From JAJFFW01 sp039187035 (GTDB taxonomy: Bacteria; Pseudomonadota; Alphaproteobacteria; Caulobacterales; Parvularculaceae), in assembly GCA_039187035.1 (NCBI GenBank), contig JBCCZS010000014.1, forward strand, positions 1-27,547: 27,547 nucleotides of DNA, in the 5' to 3' direction. Position 1 is the first letter of the stretch. Every line of letters begins with the position of its first letter. Shown here one piece after another: positions 1-9,770 of this stretch. The notes below the pieces were generated by a model that saw only the letters and a program-made list of their open reading frames with translations, ran no database searches and was not told where the DNA came from. A program made the position numbers and the translations under genes.

Positions 1-40
1 CCGAGCCCGTACCCTGCAGCATCAGGGCGCGCGCCGTCAT
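1..40 (-). CDS. cobQ: cobyric acid synthase CobQ, N-terminal fragment
   Basis: Only the first 13 codons are inside the window. They read MTARALMLQGTGS, which matches the start of cobyric acid synthase (CobQ/CbiP), where it leads into the dethiobiotin-synthetase-like P-loop GTGSDVGKS. The family uses glutamine and ATP to amidate the corrin side chains of adenosylcobyrinic acid a,c-diamide, a late step of B12 synthesis. The ATG overlaps the btuD stop codon (ATGA), so it looks like the next gene of the riboswitch-controlled operon. The identification rests on a short peptide plus a very fitting context. Confidence 0.75.
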   Translation of the reverse strand, partial: MTARALMLQGTGS

Positions 41-798
41 CGCGCGCCGTCCAAGATCACGCGCGCGTCCTCTATTCGTCCGTAAACGCGGTAAACGTCT
101 TCCAGGCGCGCGGTCGTCAACGTCTCGGACGGCGGGCCGTCCGCGAGGATGCGCCCCGCTTTCATCCAAATGAGCCGGGAGGCGTAGCGCGCGGCGAGCT
201 GCACGTCGTGCAAAACGACGAGCGCGCCGCCGCCTTCTTCAACATAGGTCTTGAAGAGGTCCATAACCCGAAACTGATGGCGCGGGTCGAGCGCGGCGGT
301 CGGCTCGTCGGCGACGAGGAGCGGGGTCTCCGCGGCGAAGGCGCGCGCGCAGTGCATGCGGGCGCGCTCGCCGCCGGACAGCGTGTCCGCTTTGCGTTCG
401 GCGAGGGCGGCGAGGTCGCAGGCCGTCAGCGCACGCTCGACCGCTTCCGCGTCCGCGCCCTCAAGTTTGCCGACCCGCACGCCGTGGCTGAAGCGGCCGA
501 GCGAGACGACGTCGCGCACCCGGGCGGGCCAGGCGAGGGGCCGTTGTTGGGGCAGGTAAGCGACCTTCCGCGCCCGGACGGCGGGATCGAGCGTCGCCGT
601 CGGGTCGCCGTCGAGCCGCGCGTCGCCGGTCGCGGCAAGCGCCAGGCCGAGCGCGGCGCGCACCAGGCTCGTTTTGCCGGCGCCGTTGGGGCCGAGAAGC
701 GCGACGAGTTCGCCGGTGCGAAGCGCAAAGCGCGCTGCGTCCACAAGGACGGCGTCTTTCGCCCGGACGGTCAGATCCTCGACGACGAGTTCAGTCAT
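37..798 (-). CDS. btuD: cobalamin ABC transporter ATPase BtuD
   Basis: A 253-residue ATPase that would power vitamin B12 import across the inner membrane together with BtuC and BtuF. It has Walker A GPNGAGKT at about residues 36-43, the signature LSGGE at about 140-144 and Walker B LLVADEP at about 160-166, followed by a switch histidine in VVLHD. Length and motifs fit the FecE/BtuD/HmuV class of iron-complex and cobalamin importers. A GTG nine bases upstream (807) is in frame, but the ATG at 798 is preferred; both overlap the end of btuC. The class alone does not separate B12 from haem or siderophore transport. The upstream cobalamin riboswitch and downstream cobQ make B12 by far the likeliest substrate. 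Confidence 0.88.
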   Translation of the reverse strand: MTELVVEDLTVRAKDAVLVDAARFALRTGELVALLGPNGAGKTSLVRAALGLALAATGDARLDGDPTATLDPAVRARKVAYLPQQRPLAWPARVRDVVSLGRFSHGVRVGKLEGADAEAVERALTACDLAALAERKADTLSGGERARMHCARAFAAETPLLVADEPTAALDPRHQFRVMDLFKTYVEEGGGALVVLHDVQLAARYASRLIWMKAGRILADGPPSETLTTARLEDVYRVYGRIEDARVILDGAR

Positions 799-1786
799 CG
801 CTCGCACGCGGTTGCATCGCGATCCATACGAATGCGGGCGCGCCGATCAACGCCGCGACGACGCCGAGCTTCAACTCGCCGTCCGTCGGCATGATCCGCA
901 CGCCGATGTCGGCGACCACGAGCACGAGCCCCGCAAAGAGCGCCGACGGCACGAGCGCGCGCGCCGAATCATGGTCGACGAACGGCCGCACGACGTGCGG
1001 GGCCACGATCCCGACGAATCCGATAGCCCCGGCGAGCGCGACCGACGCGCCGGTCGCAAGCCCGGCCCCGAGGACCGTCGCCATGCGTTGGCGTTTCAGG
1101 TTCAGCCCGATCCCGCTCGCCGCCTCTTCGCCAAGGGTGAGCGCAGAGAGGCCCCGGCGCGTCGCCAAGAGGACGCCTGCGCCGACGCCCAGAAACGGCG
1201 CGGCGAACGCGATTTCTCGAAAGCTCCGGTTGGCGACCGTGCCGAGCATCCAATTGACCATGTCCGACAGGGAAAACGGGTTCGGGGCGAGGTTCATCAG
1301 CAAACTCATGGCCGCCCCGGCGAAACTCGACAAGCCGACGCCGATCAAGATCAATGTGACGACGGATCGCGTCCGGATCGCGGCGATCGTTAAGAACGTC
1401 GTTGCGATCAGGGCGCCGACGATTGCCGCGAGCGGCATAACGAAGGCGCTCGCGCCCGCGAGCCCGTAATAGAGCGTGACCGTCGCAAACAGCGACGCGC
1501 TCGCCGACACGCCGAGGACGCCGGGTTCGGCGAGCGGATTGCGCAATAGACCCTGCAGCGCCGCCCCGCTGAGACCGAGCGCCGCGCCCACAAGGTATGC
1601 GGCGAGCGCGCGGGGCAGGCGGATCGACCAGACGACGAGCCTGTCGCCACCGTCGCCCGGCCCGCTGAACAACGCGGCGAGGACGCGCTCCGCCGGGAGC
1701 GGCGTCGACCCGATGAGGCAGGCGGCGAAAACGGCGAGCGCGCCGGCGGCGGCGAGACCGGGAACGAGCAGCCGCGCCGCGGTCAT
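791..1786 (-). CDS. btuC: cobalamin ABC transporter permease BtuC
   Basis: A 331-residue FecCD/BtuC-type permease with about ten hydrophobic segments, expected to form the homodimeric channel for B12. Family features include GAALGLSGAALQGLLRNPLA near the N-terminus (BtuC/FecC signature) and GFVGIVAPHVVRP, the coupling region that contacts the ATPase. The open frame extends 50 codons further upstream, but that part is arginine-rich, overlaps btuF and does not resemble the family. The ATG at 1786 overlaps the btuF stop as ATGA, which fits translational coupling, and the protein then begins directly with a membrane helix. Its end overlaps the start of btuD. Confidence 0.9.
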   Translation of the reverse strand: MTAARLLVPGLAAAGALAVFAACLIGSTPLPAERVLAALFSGPGDGGDRLVVWSIRLPRALAAYLVGAALGLSGAALQGLLRNPLAEPGVLGVSASASLFATVTLYYGLAGASAFVMPLAAIVGALIATTFLTIAAIRTRSVVTLILIGVGLSSFAGAAMSLLMNLAPNPFSLSDMVNWMLGTVANRSFREIAFAAPFLGVGAGVLLATRRGLSALTLGEEAASGIGLNLKRQRMATVLGAGLATGASVALAGAIGFVGIVAPHVVRPFVDHDSARALVPSALFAGLVLVVADIGVRIMPTDGELKLGVVAALIGAPAFVWIAMQPRASDD

Positions 1787-2693
1787 TTGACGGGTGCGGC
1801 GACGGACGCGGCCGCGAGCGCCTCGACGGCGTCGACCAGGAACCAGGCGCCGCAGGCCGTCCACGCCCCGTCGAGCCGCGCGACGGCCGGGCCGTCCAGC
1901 TGCGCGCGCGCCACCGGATGCCCGGCCGGGCTCCACGCGTCCGCATGGTTCGTGCGCGTCTCGAAAAACGCGGCCGCCACAAGGTCCGGTCGTTCATAGG
2001 CGAGCCGTTCGAGCGGCAGCGACCGCCAACCGGACGCCTCCTGAAAATTCGCAAGGCCTGCGGCGACGATCATTTCATGGATGAGCGAGCCCGGCCCTGT
2101 GGTGACGCCCGCCGGCGTCATGTAAAGCGCGTGCCCGCCGTCGTCCGATTGCGCGAGCGCGGCGAGCCGGTCGCGCATGTCGGCGACGACCGCGCGCCCT
2201 TCGTCGGCGGCCCCGAGCCCGGCGGCGAGGCGCTCCACATTGGCTGCGACGTCGTCGATCGAGCCCGACCAGCCGACGTTGAGAACCGGTACGCCGGCGC
2301 GTTCGAAAAATGTCGTCGCGTTCGGTCCGCCCCCGTACAATCGCACGACGAGGTCCGGCTTGGCGATCAGCACGTCTTCGGCGAGCGGGCGCACCGTCGG
2401 CACGCCCGACGCGGCCTCGCGCATATACGAGAAGTCGGCCGTCGCGTCCGGCGATACGGCGAGGATGTTGGCGCGGTCGACGAATTTCAGCACGAATTGA
2501 TCGGCGCAGTAATCAAGGCTGACGACGCGCTTGGGCCAATCGACGGCGGTGGCGATGGTGGTGGCGGCGGACGCGTCGACGGGCGTCTCAGCGGACGCGC
2601 GGCCGGAGGCGTCCGGCGCGCACGCGTTAAGGACGCTGGCGGCGGCCGCGAACAGCGCTGCGGCGCCTGTCCGCAAGCCGCCCCCTTTACACA

Positions 2694-2694
<1 letters not shown>
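1783..2694 (-). CDS. btuF: periplasmic cobalamin-binding protein BtuF
   Basis: A substrate-binding protein of the BtuF/FepB (helical-backbone) class, about 300 residues. It would carry B12 from the outer-membrane receptor to BtuCD. The N-terminus is hydrophobic and ends in a lipobox-like SVLNAC, so the mature protein may be a membrane-anchored lipoprotein. RVVSLDYCADQFVLKF is the typical opening of the first lobe. The longest frame starts at a GTG (2694) that overlaps the btuB stop by one base. A TTG six codons later (2676) has a better-placed AGGGGG behind it and would give a shorter, cleaner signal peptide, so the exact start is uncertain. The riboswitch context supports cobalamin as ligand. 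Confidence 0.85.
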
Positions 2695-4529
<1,835 letters not shown>

Positions 4530-4608
4530 GGCCTGATCCCCTTTGATCCCTTGCGCGTCCCGCCGCCCGTGGCGGAGATGCGTGTTGCAACGACGTTGTT
4601 TTCGATCC

Positions 4609-4624
4609 CACGGCGCGGGCCGTG
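4609..4624 (-). promoter_or_regulatory. small hairpin in the btuB leader
   Basis: CACGGC, a four-base loop, then GCCGTG forms a perfect six-pair stem between the riboswitch and the btuB start. No U-run follows it on the minus strand, so it does not look like an intrinsic terminator. If it takes part in the expression platform, the switch more probably acts on translation. Confidence 0.3.
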
Positions 4625-4711
4625 CGGGCGGACCTGTCTCGATGTCGCTGCAAAGGAGAGGCGTCAGCCTTCCCGCCCGCTGAGAACTATTCCCGGCCTC
4701 CGGACGAGCGA

Positions 4712-4885
4712 CGCGACGGCAGGTCTCCTGGCTCGCCGATCGTCGCTTGCGGCCGCCTTCCCAGCGCGTCGCCTTTCGGCGTCGCTCCAGTGGCGTCGTG
4801 GCCGCACGCTCCCGGCTTACAGTTGCGGGTACAGCCCCGGTTTCGCACCGGGTTCCCTTTTCGCCCGCGTAACGGGCACCGTCGC
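4712..4885 (-). promoter_or_regulatory. cobalamin riboswitch (btuB leader)
   Basis: The minus strand carries the conserved elements of the cobalamin (AdoCbl-type) riboswitch in order. These are a GGTGCCCG start, AAAAGGGAACCCGGTG, the hairpin GAAACCGGGGCTG, the core CCCGCAACTGTAAGC, GCCACTGG, GGGAAGG, and the B12 box AGCCAGGAGACCTGCC at 4718-4733. The element lies about 190 bases before the btuB ATG and heads the btuBFCD-cobQ operon. Binding of the B12 cofactor should reduce expression of uptake and synthesis genes. No strong U-tracted terminator is evident between the B12 box and btuB. Confidence 0.96.
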
Positions 4886-4890
4886 CGCTT

Positions 4891-4919
4891 CGATTGCCTC
4901 AGCTGCGTCACCTTGTCAA
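4891..4919 (-). promoter_or_regulatory. likely sigma70-type promoter of the B12 operon
   Basis: On the minus strand a perfect TTGACA (-35, 4914-4919) is followed after 17 bases by CAATCG (-10-like, 4891-4896). Transcription would begin around 4884, right at the 5' edge of the riboswitch. The -35 and spacing are good and the -10 is poor. Confidence 0.5.
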
Positions 4920-5069
4920 TTCCGCTTGACGTCAGCGGCGCGAGACAGCAAGCGCGCCCGGCTCCGGTCCTTCGCGCCGTCGCAGGACCGCCGTCGCCGA
5001 CGACGATCGCGCCGCGAGCGTGGGTCGGCATCGCAGGCGCGCGCGCAACACGTTGAAACGTTTGGGAAA

Positions 5070-5145
5070 TGGCTCCCCGAACTGGACTCGAACCAGTGAC
5101 CCGCTGATTAACAGTCAGCTGCTCTACCAACTGAGCTATCGGGGA
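5070..5145 (-). tRNA. tRNA-Asn (anticodon GUU)
   Basis: A 76-base cloverleaf on the minus strand with acceptor stem TCCCCGA/TCGGGGA and D-arm TAGCTCAGTTGGTAGAGCA. The anticodon loop CTGTTAA gives GUU (Asn), and the T-arm is GGTTCGAGTCC. The discriminator base is G, and the 3' CCA is encoded (complement at 5070-5072). Confidence 0.97.
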
Positions 5146-5221
5146 ACGCCGTCGATCGGCAGGATCTAGCAGACGCGCGGCGGCGAATCCATCCCCGGCT
5201 CGGTCGCCGCGCGACACGCAG

Positions 5222-5302
5222 CCCGAAAGAGAGACGGCTGCGTCTTGGGGGAAACGCAGCCGCTACTCTTACGTGGGGTATGGTGGGGTATCTTCGGTAA
5301 AG
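5222..5302 (-). ncRNA. candidate C-rich small RNA under a CtrA box
   Basis: In the gap between the efflux operon and tRNA-Asn, the minus strand shows a plausible complete small transcription unit. A perfect CtrA box (5332-5346) overlaps a -35-like TTGTTA (5333-5338), and 18 bases later comes TGTAAA (5309-5314). An expected transcript of about 80 bases holds the near-duplicate single-stranded run ATACCCCACCATACCCCAC. A nine-pair hairpin (5235-5262) follows with CCCCC in its loop, then TCTCTCTTTC. C-rich, Shine-Dalgarno-like-binding loops are a known feature of alphaproteobacterial trans-acting sRNAs. No protein-coding frame with a ribosome site is visible. This is inference; it could instead be only the efflux-operon terminator plus a tRNA promoter region. 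Confidence 0.35.
5235..5262 (-). terminator. intrinsic terminator-like hairpin
   Basis: CGGCTGCGT and ACGCAGCCG form a perfect nine-pair stem with a ten-base loop. On the minus strand it is followed by TCTCTCTTTC, a moderately U-rich tail. On the plus strand no U-run follows. It lies 100 bases beyond the stop of the RND permease gene and could end that operon, the candidate small RNA, or both. Confidence 0.55.
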
Positions 5303-5331
5303 AAGACTTTTACACATTAGGCCGCCGACTC

Positions 5332-5346
5332 TTAACAAATGGTTAA
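5332..5346. promoter_or_regulatory. perfect CtrA box (TTAA-N7-TTAA)
   Basis: TTAACAAATGGTTAA is an exact match to the CtrA consensus of alphaproteobacteria. A GACTC (GANTC, CcrM-type methylation site) overlaps the flank at 5328-5332. It lies in a gap with no annotated protein start. On the minus strand it would cover the -35 region of the candidate small RNA. Confidence 0.6.
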
Positions 5347-5361
5347 TGGTCGTGCGAAAAT

Positions 5362-8300
5362 TTATTCCGCCGGCCGGGCGCTCGGTTCGCCGCCGGCATA
5401 GTCCGTATCGAGCGACTTGCCGAACCCGACCCGCGCTTGTTTTTCGCCGGTCCACGCCCACCGATAGAAGCGCGCGATGTCGGCGCCCACGGCATACATG
5501 GCGGGGACGAAAAACAGCGTCACAAACATCGCGAACGCGACGCCGCAGGCGAGGGCGACGACCGTCGGTTTTAGAAACTCCGCATCCGTCGAGCGTTCAA
5601 AGATGATCGGCAACAGGCCGACGAAGGTCGTGAACGACGTCAGGACGATGGGGCGAAAGCGCATGACGCCGGATTTCACGAGAGCCGAAAACGCGCCTTC
5701 GCCTTTTTCGCGCAGGCGGTTCACATTGTCGATCAAGACCAGATTGTCGTTCACGACGACCCCGGCCGCCGCGCCGACGCCGAAGAACGAGAACATCGTG
5801 AAATCGATGCCGAACAGCCAATGCCCGTAGGCGGCCCCCATGAAACCGAACGGGATTGCGGACATGACGAGGACCGGCTGCCAGTACGAGTTAAAAGCAA
5901 TCGCCAAGAGCGTATACATCGCGAAGAGGGCCACGGCGTAGAGCGCGGCGGCTTCGGCTAAAAAGTCGTCCTGCCCGGCTGCGTCGCCGCGTTGTTGCAA
6001 GGCGACCTCGGGATGGCGGGTCGTGAAGTCGACGGCGTATTGTTCACGATAGGCCGCCATAATCGCGGCGCGGTCGGCTCCTTCGCGCAATTGGCCGGTG
6101 ACGCGGGCGGACCGCGTGCGCTCGTACCGGTCGATCCGTTTCAGGCTCGGCCCGAAACTGAGATCGGCGACCGCGCTCAGCGGGACTTCCCGTCCGTCCG
6201 CCGTTCGGATCCGCATTCTCGACAATGACGAGAGGTCTTCGCGCGTCTCTGCCGGATAGCGGACCATCACGCGCACGTCCTGTCCGTCGCGCGGCAAGCG
6301 CTGCACTTCAACGCCGAAAAACGCCCGGCGGATTTGTTGCGACACGTCGCCAAGCGTTAAGCCGAAGCGCTCCGCGCCTGGTTTCAACCCGATTCGAATT
6401 TCCGGCGTCGCCGATTGCAGCGTATTGCGAATGTCGTACGTGCCCGGAAGGGTCGTAACGAATTCTTGCAAATCGACGACAGCGACGCGCAGCGCTTCGA
6501 GATCGTCGGAAACGAGGCCGAAATTCAGGTCCGGCTGGTCGTCGCCTAGAGTGTAGGCGATATTGATTTCCTCAGCATCGGGAATGTCGCCCAACTCTTC
6601 CCTGAACATTTCCGCAACCGTCTTTGTCGATTGCTCTCGTTGATCGGCCGGTACGATCGTCATATAGGCGTCGATCGAGCCCTCTTCGGCGCCGACGTAA
6701 ACGGCTTTGACGAACTCCAACTCGTCCGTGTTGAGCTTGTCGCGCATGCGATCGCCGGCGCCTTCGACGACGTCGAACAACTCGAGGGTGCGCGACCAGG
6801 GCGCTTCCTCCGGCAAGCGGACCGATAGCTGGACGAACGAGCCCTGCGGTTCAGGAAAAAACTTAAACGAAATCCAACCCTGCGCCATGAGGGCGATCGA
6901 GATCATCAAGAACCCGATATACGTCGCGACCGTCCAATAGCGCAGGCGCAGTCCCAATTTGACGAGCGGACGGTAAATCCGGTCCGCGAACGTCGTCATC
7001 CCCTCAGAAAAGCCCCGCTGCAGGCGATAGTAAAACCCGTCTTTGTTTTGCGGCTTTAAGTGCGCCAAGTGGGCGGGCAGAATTAAGAAGGATTCGACGA
7101 GCGAGAACGCCAAAGCGAAAATCACGGTATATGTGATATTGCGCGTGAATTGCGACGCGCCTTCGTCGACGAAGATCCACGGGAGGAATGCGATCATCGT
7201 CGTCAAAACGGCGAACAGCACCGGCTTTGCGAACATTTGTGCGCCGATGATCGCCGCGTCCAACCCGCGCGCCTCGCCGCTTTCAACGGTTTGGTGAATG
7301 CCTTCGCCCACGATGATCGCATCGTCGACGACGACGCCGATGACGAGCAGAAACGCAAACAAGGACAGCATGTTCAGCGATATGCCGACGATCGGCATAA
7401 AGATGAACGCCCCTGCGAACGCGATCGCGATGCCCACCGTCACCCAGAAGGCGACCGACGGGCGCAAAAATAGCAATAAGACGATGAGGACGAGCAGCAG
7501 GCCGACAACCGCGTTCGACGAGACTAGCCGCATGCGCCCGTCGTAGACGTCGGAAAAGTCGAACCAGGTGTAGAGTTCCGCAACGCCTTCAAGCTCTTTG
7601 TTCTTTTCGGCGATCCAAGCGTCGACCGCATTCGAGAGTTCGACGATGTTAAGCTTATCGGGCGACTGCACGGCGAGCGTGACGACGGGCTTGCCGTTCA
7701 TGCGGCGCTTTGCTTTGCGTTCGACGAACCCGTCGACGACCGTCGCCAAGTCGCGCACGCGCACGACGGAGCCGTCCTGTTGCTGTCGAACGACGATTTT
7801 GCCGAATTCCTCTTCCGTATCGGCAAGGTTCCGCACCGAAACGCGAACGGATCCGGTGTCGGTGCGCACTGCGCCGCCGGAAATATTGAGCGAGGTCGCG
7901 CGGATCGCGTTGGCGACGTCGATGAAGCGCAACCCGTATCGCTGCAACGCCTCTTCGGAGACTTCGATCGAGACCTCTTCGTTGAGGACGCCCCACGTAT
8001 CGACGAGGGGAGATCCTTTCGGCAACACCGCCAATTCGTCGCGCAATTCGCGCGCCAGTCGAAATCGTTCTCGCGGTTCTAGATCGCCGTAGAGCGCGAT
8101 GAACATCGCCGGCTGGCGATTGCGCCACTGACTGACGATGGGTTCGAAGGCGTCTTCGGGAAAGGTCGAAATCCCGTCGACCCGGCTTTTGATTTCGTTG
8201 ATGAAGGCGGTCGTATCGATCCCTTCTTCACCTTCGACGTTGACGGACGCGCGCTCCTCGTAGGCGGTCGATTCGATGCGTTTGACGCCGTCGACATCCG

Positions 8301-8517
8301 ATATCGCTTCCTCGATCCGCAGGATCAGTTGTTGCTCGACGTCTTGGGGGGAGGCGCCCTCCCAGCGCACATAAATGTTGGCGCCGTTGAAGGACATGCT
8401 CGGGAAGACTTCGCGATCAAGGCGCGTGAACGAGAGCCCGCCCGCGATGATGATCGCGACCATCAACAGGTTCGCGGCGACGGGGTTGCGAGCCCACCAC
8501 GCGATCATGCCGTTCAT
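5362..8517 (-). CDS. RND efflux transporter, inner-membrane permease
   Basis: A 1051-residue proton-driven RND pump (AcrB/HAE family), the energy-using part of a tripartite exporter spanning both membranes. It shows the usual layout: TM1 at the N-terminus, two large periplasmic domains (about residues 35-330 and 560-860) and two bundles of six helices. The paired proton-relay aspartates sit in GVVVDDAIIVGE at D398-D399, and a TM10 motif GVVVNDNLVLIDNVNRLREKG is present. The longest frame starts at 8613, but the ATG at 8517 overlaps the adaptor gene's stop (ATGA) and gives the standard start MNGMIAWWARNPVAANLL. It is last of a three-gene operon. Substrate cannot be told from sequence; drugs, dyes, bile-like compounds or lipids are all possible. 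Confidence 0.93.
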   Translation of the reverse strand: MNGMIAWWARNPVAANLLMVAIIIAGGLSFTRLDREVFPSMSFNGANIYVRWEGASPQDVEQQLILRIEEAISDVDGVKRIESTAYEERASVNVEGEEGIDTTAFINEIKSRVDGISTFPEDAFEPIVSQWRNRQPAMFIALYGDLEPRERFRLARELRDELAVLPKGSPLVDTWGVLNEEVSIEVSEEALQRYGLRFIDVANAIRATSLNISGGAVRTDTGSVRVSVRNLADTEEEFGKIVVRQQQDGSVVRVRDLATVVDGFVERKAKRRMNGKPVVTLAVQSPDKLNIVELSNAVDAWIAEKNKELEGVAELYTWFDFSDVYDGRMRLVSSNAVVGLLLVLIVLLLFLRPSVAFWVTVGIAIAFAGAFIFMPIVGISLNMLSLFAFLLVIGVVVDDAIIVGEGIHQTVESGEARGLDAAIIGAQMFAKPVLFAVLTTMIAFLPWIFVDEGASQFTRNITYTVIFALAFSLVESFLILPAHLAHLKPQNKDGFYYRLQRGFSEGMTTFADRIYRPLVKLGLRLRYWTVATYIGFLMISIALMAQGWISFKFFPEPQGSFVQLSVRLPEEAPWSRTLELFDVVEGAGDRMRDKLNTDELEFVKAVYVGAEEGSIDAYMTIVPADQREQSTKTVAEMFREELGDIPDAEEINIAYTLGDDQPDLNFGLVSDDLEALRVAVVDLQEFVTTLPGTYDIRNTLQSATPEIRIGLKPGAERFGLTLGDVSQQIRRAFFGVEVQRLPRDGQDVRVMVRYPAETREDLSSLSRMRIRTADGREVPLSAVADLSFGPSLKRIDRYERTRSARVTGQLREGADRAAIMAAYREQYAVDFTTRHPEVALQQRGDAAGQDDFLAEAAALYAVALFAMYTLLAIAFNSYWQPVLVMSAIPFGFMGAAYGHWLFGIDFTMFSFFGVGAAAGVVVNDNLVLIDNVNRLREKGEGAFSALVKSGVMRFRPIVLTSFTTFVGLLPIIFERSTDAEFLKPTVVALACGVAFAMFVTLFFVPAMYAVGADIARFYRWAWTGEKQARVGFGKSLDTDYAGGEPSARPAE

Positions 8518-9770
8518 TGCGTCGCTCCGTTCATCGCGTCGTCCGCGGATCTGAGGGAAGCCGCTTGCGCGCTCGACGCCGTCGATGCGCCGACTGACGC
8601 CGCCTCGCGCCACGGACTGGGGTCGACTTTGTCGCCGGCCCCGGCGCCGCGCAGCGGAGAAACGACGACGCGGTCGCCGGCGGCGAGCCCGCCCACGACC
8701 GTCAACACGTTGCGTCCCGCATTGGCCACTAAGATGGCGCGTTCCTTCAGGACGTCGTCGGCGTCGACCACGTAGACTTTGTCGACGCCGTGCAGCGCCG
8801 TGCGCTGGACCGCGAACGCTTCATCGTAGGGCCGGCCCGTCAAGACGGCGGTCACGAACAGACCCATCGGCAGGGGCGTGCCGTCCGCGGCCCCGTCTCC
8901 ATACGGATCGTCGACGACGGCGATTGCGGAGACTTGCCGGGTCGTCGGGTCGATCGCGCCCGATGTGCGCGCGACCCGGCCGCGCCATTCGTGGGTGCGT
9001 CCGGCGATTTCGCCGGTGAGAACGGCCTGCGGGCCGGGCGCGTCCGGCGTTTCCGAGAACGCCACGGAGACCCCGAGCTTGGCGAGGTCGGCGTCGGTCA
9101 GAGGCAACTGGATCTCCGCGACGTCGGACGAAAAAATACGCCCGAGCTGCCCGCCGATCCCGACGAATTGCCCGTCGCCGGCGATGCGCTCTCGCACGCG
9201 GCCGTCGAACGGCGCGCGGATCCGCGTGCGTTCCACGTTCAGTCGCGCGGCGGCGAATTCGGCTTGCGCGGCTTCATAGTTGGCGCGCGCCTGCGCGAGT
9301 TGCGGTCGGCGCAGCGTCAGGTCGGTCGGGGCCTCGTCGCGCCCAAGCTCGGCGTAATCGCGCTCGGCGAGTTCGGCTTCGGCCTCTTCGAGTTTCAACG
9401 ATTGCAACGCCTGCGCGACGCGCGCCTTTGACGTCGCCGCGGCGGCGACGTAATCGGCGTCCTCGATTTTTACCAGGAGATCGCCCTTTTTGAAGGCGCC
9501 GCCGTTGACGAAGGCGTCCGAGGTTTCGACGATTTTGCCGGCGACTTGCGTCGTCAACGTAATATCCGTTTGCGGACGCACTTCGCCTTGCGCGACGACG
9601 TCCAACGTCACCGGCGCGGGGGTCACGGTCTCGTAAAAGACCTTCGGCAACGGCGTTTGCGCTTCCTGACGTTCGATCTCCGGACGCATCGCCCCCATGA
9701 TCGATATCAGGATGAAGAAGGCGACGAAGATCCCGGCCGTGCCGGCGATGGTGATGATTTTTCTAATCAT
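8514..9770 (-). CDS. RND efflux periplasmic adaptor (membrane fusion protein)
   Basis: A 418-residue HlyD/AcrA-type adaptor linking the RND pump to the outer-membrane channel. Residues 5-27 form an N-terminal membrane anchor rather than a lipobox. They are followed by a beta-barrel/lipoyl half (VVAQGEVRPQTDITLTTQVAGKI) and an alpha-helical hairpin rich in Ala, Glu and Arg (about 110-175). The second lipoyl half is RTRIRAPFDGRVRERIAGDGQFVGIGGQLG. The C-terminal domains end in an Ala/Ser-rich tail. The start ATG overlaps the channel gene's stop and the end overlaps the permease start, both as ATGA, so the three proteins should be made in step. Confidence 0.93.
   Translation of the reverse strand: MIRKIITIAGTAGIFVAFFILISIMGAMRPEIERQEAQTPLPKVFYETVTPAPVTLDVVAQGEVRPQTDITLTTQVAGKIVETSDAFVNGGAFKKGDLLVKIEDADYVAAAATSKARVAQALQSLKLEEAEAELAERDYAELGRDEAPTDLTLRRPQLAQARANYEAAQAEFAAARLNVERTRIRAPFDGRVRERIAGDGQFVGIGGQLGRIFSSDVAEIQLPLTDADLAKLGVSVAFSETPDAPGPQAVLTGEIAGRTHEWRGRVARTSGAIDPTTRQVSAIAVVDDPYGDGAADGTPLPMGLFVTAVLTGRPYDEAFAVQRTALHGVDKVYVVDADDVLKERAILVANAGRNVLTVVGGLAAGDRVVVSPLRGAGAGDKVDPSPWREAASVGASTASSAQAASLRSADDAMNGATQ

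Noticed and set aside
4609..4624. Intrinsic terminator as the riboswitch expression platform.
   Set aside because: The stem is perfect but no U-run follows on the minus strand.
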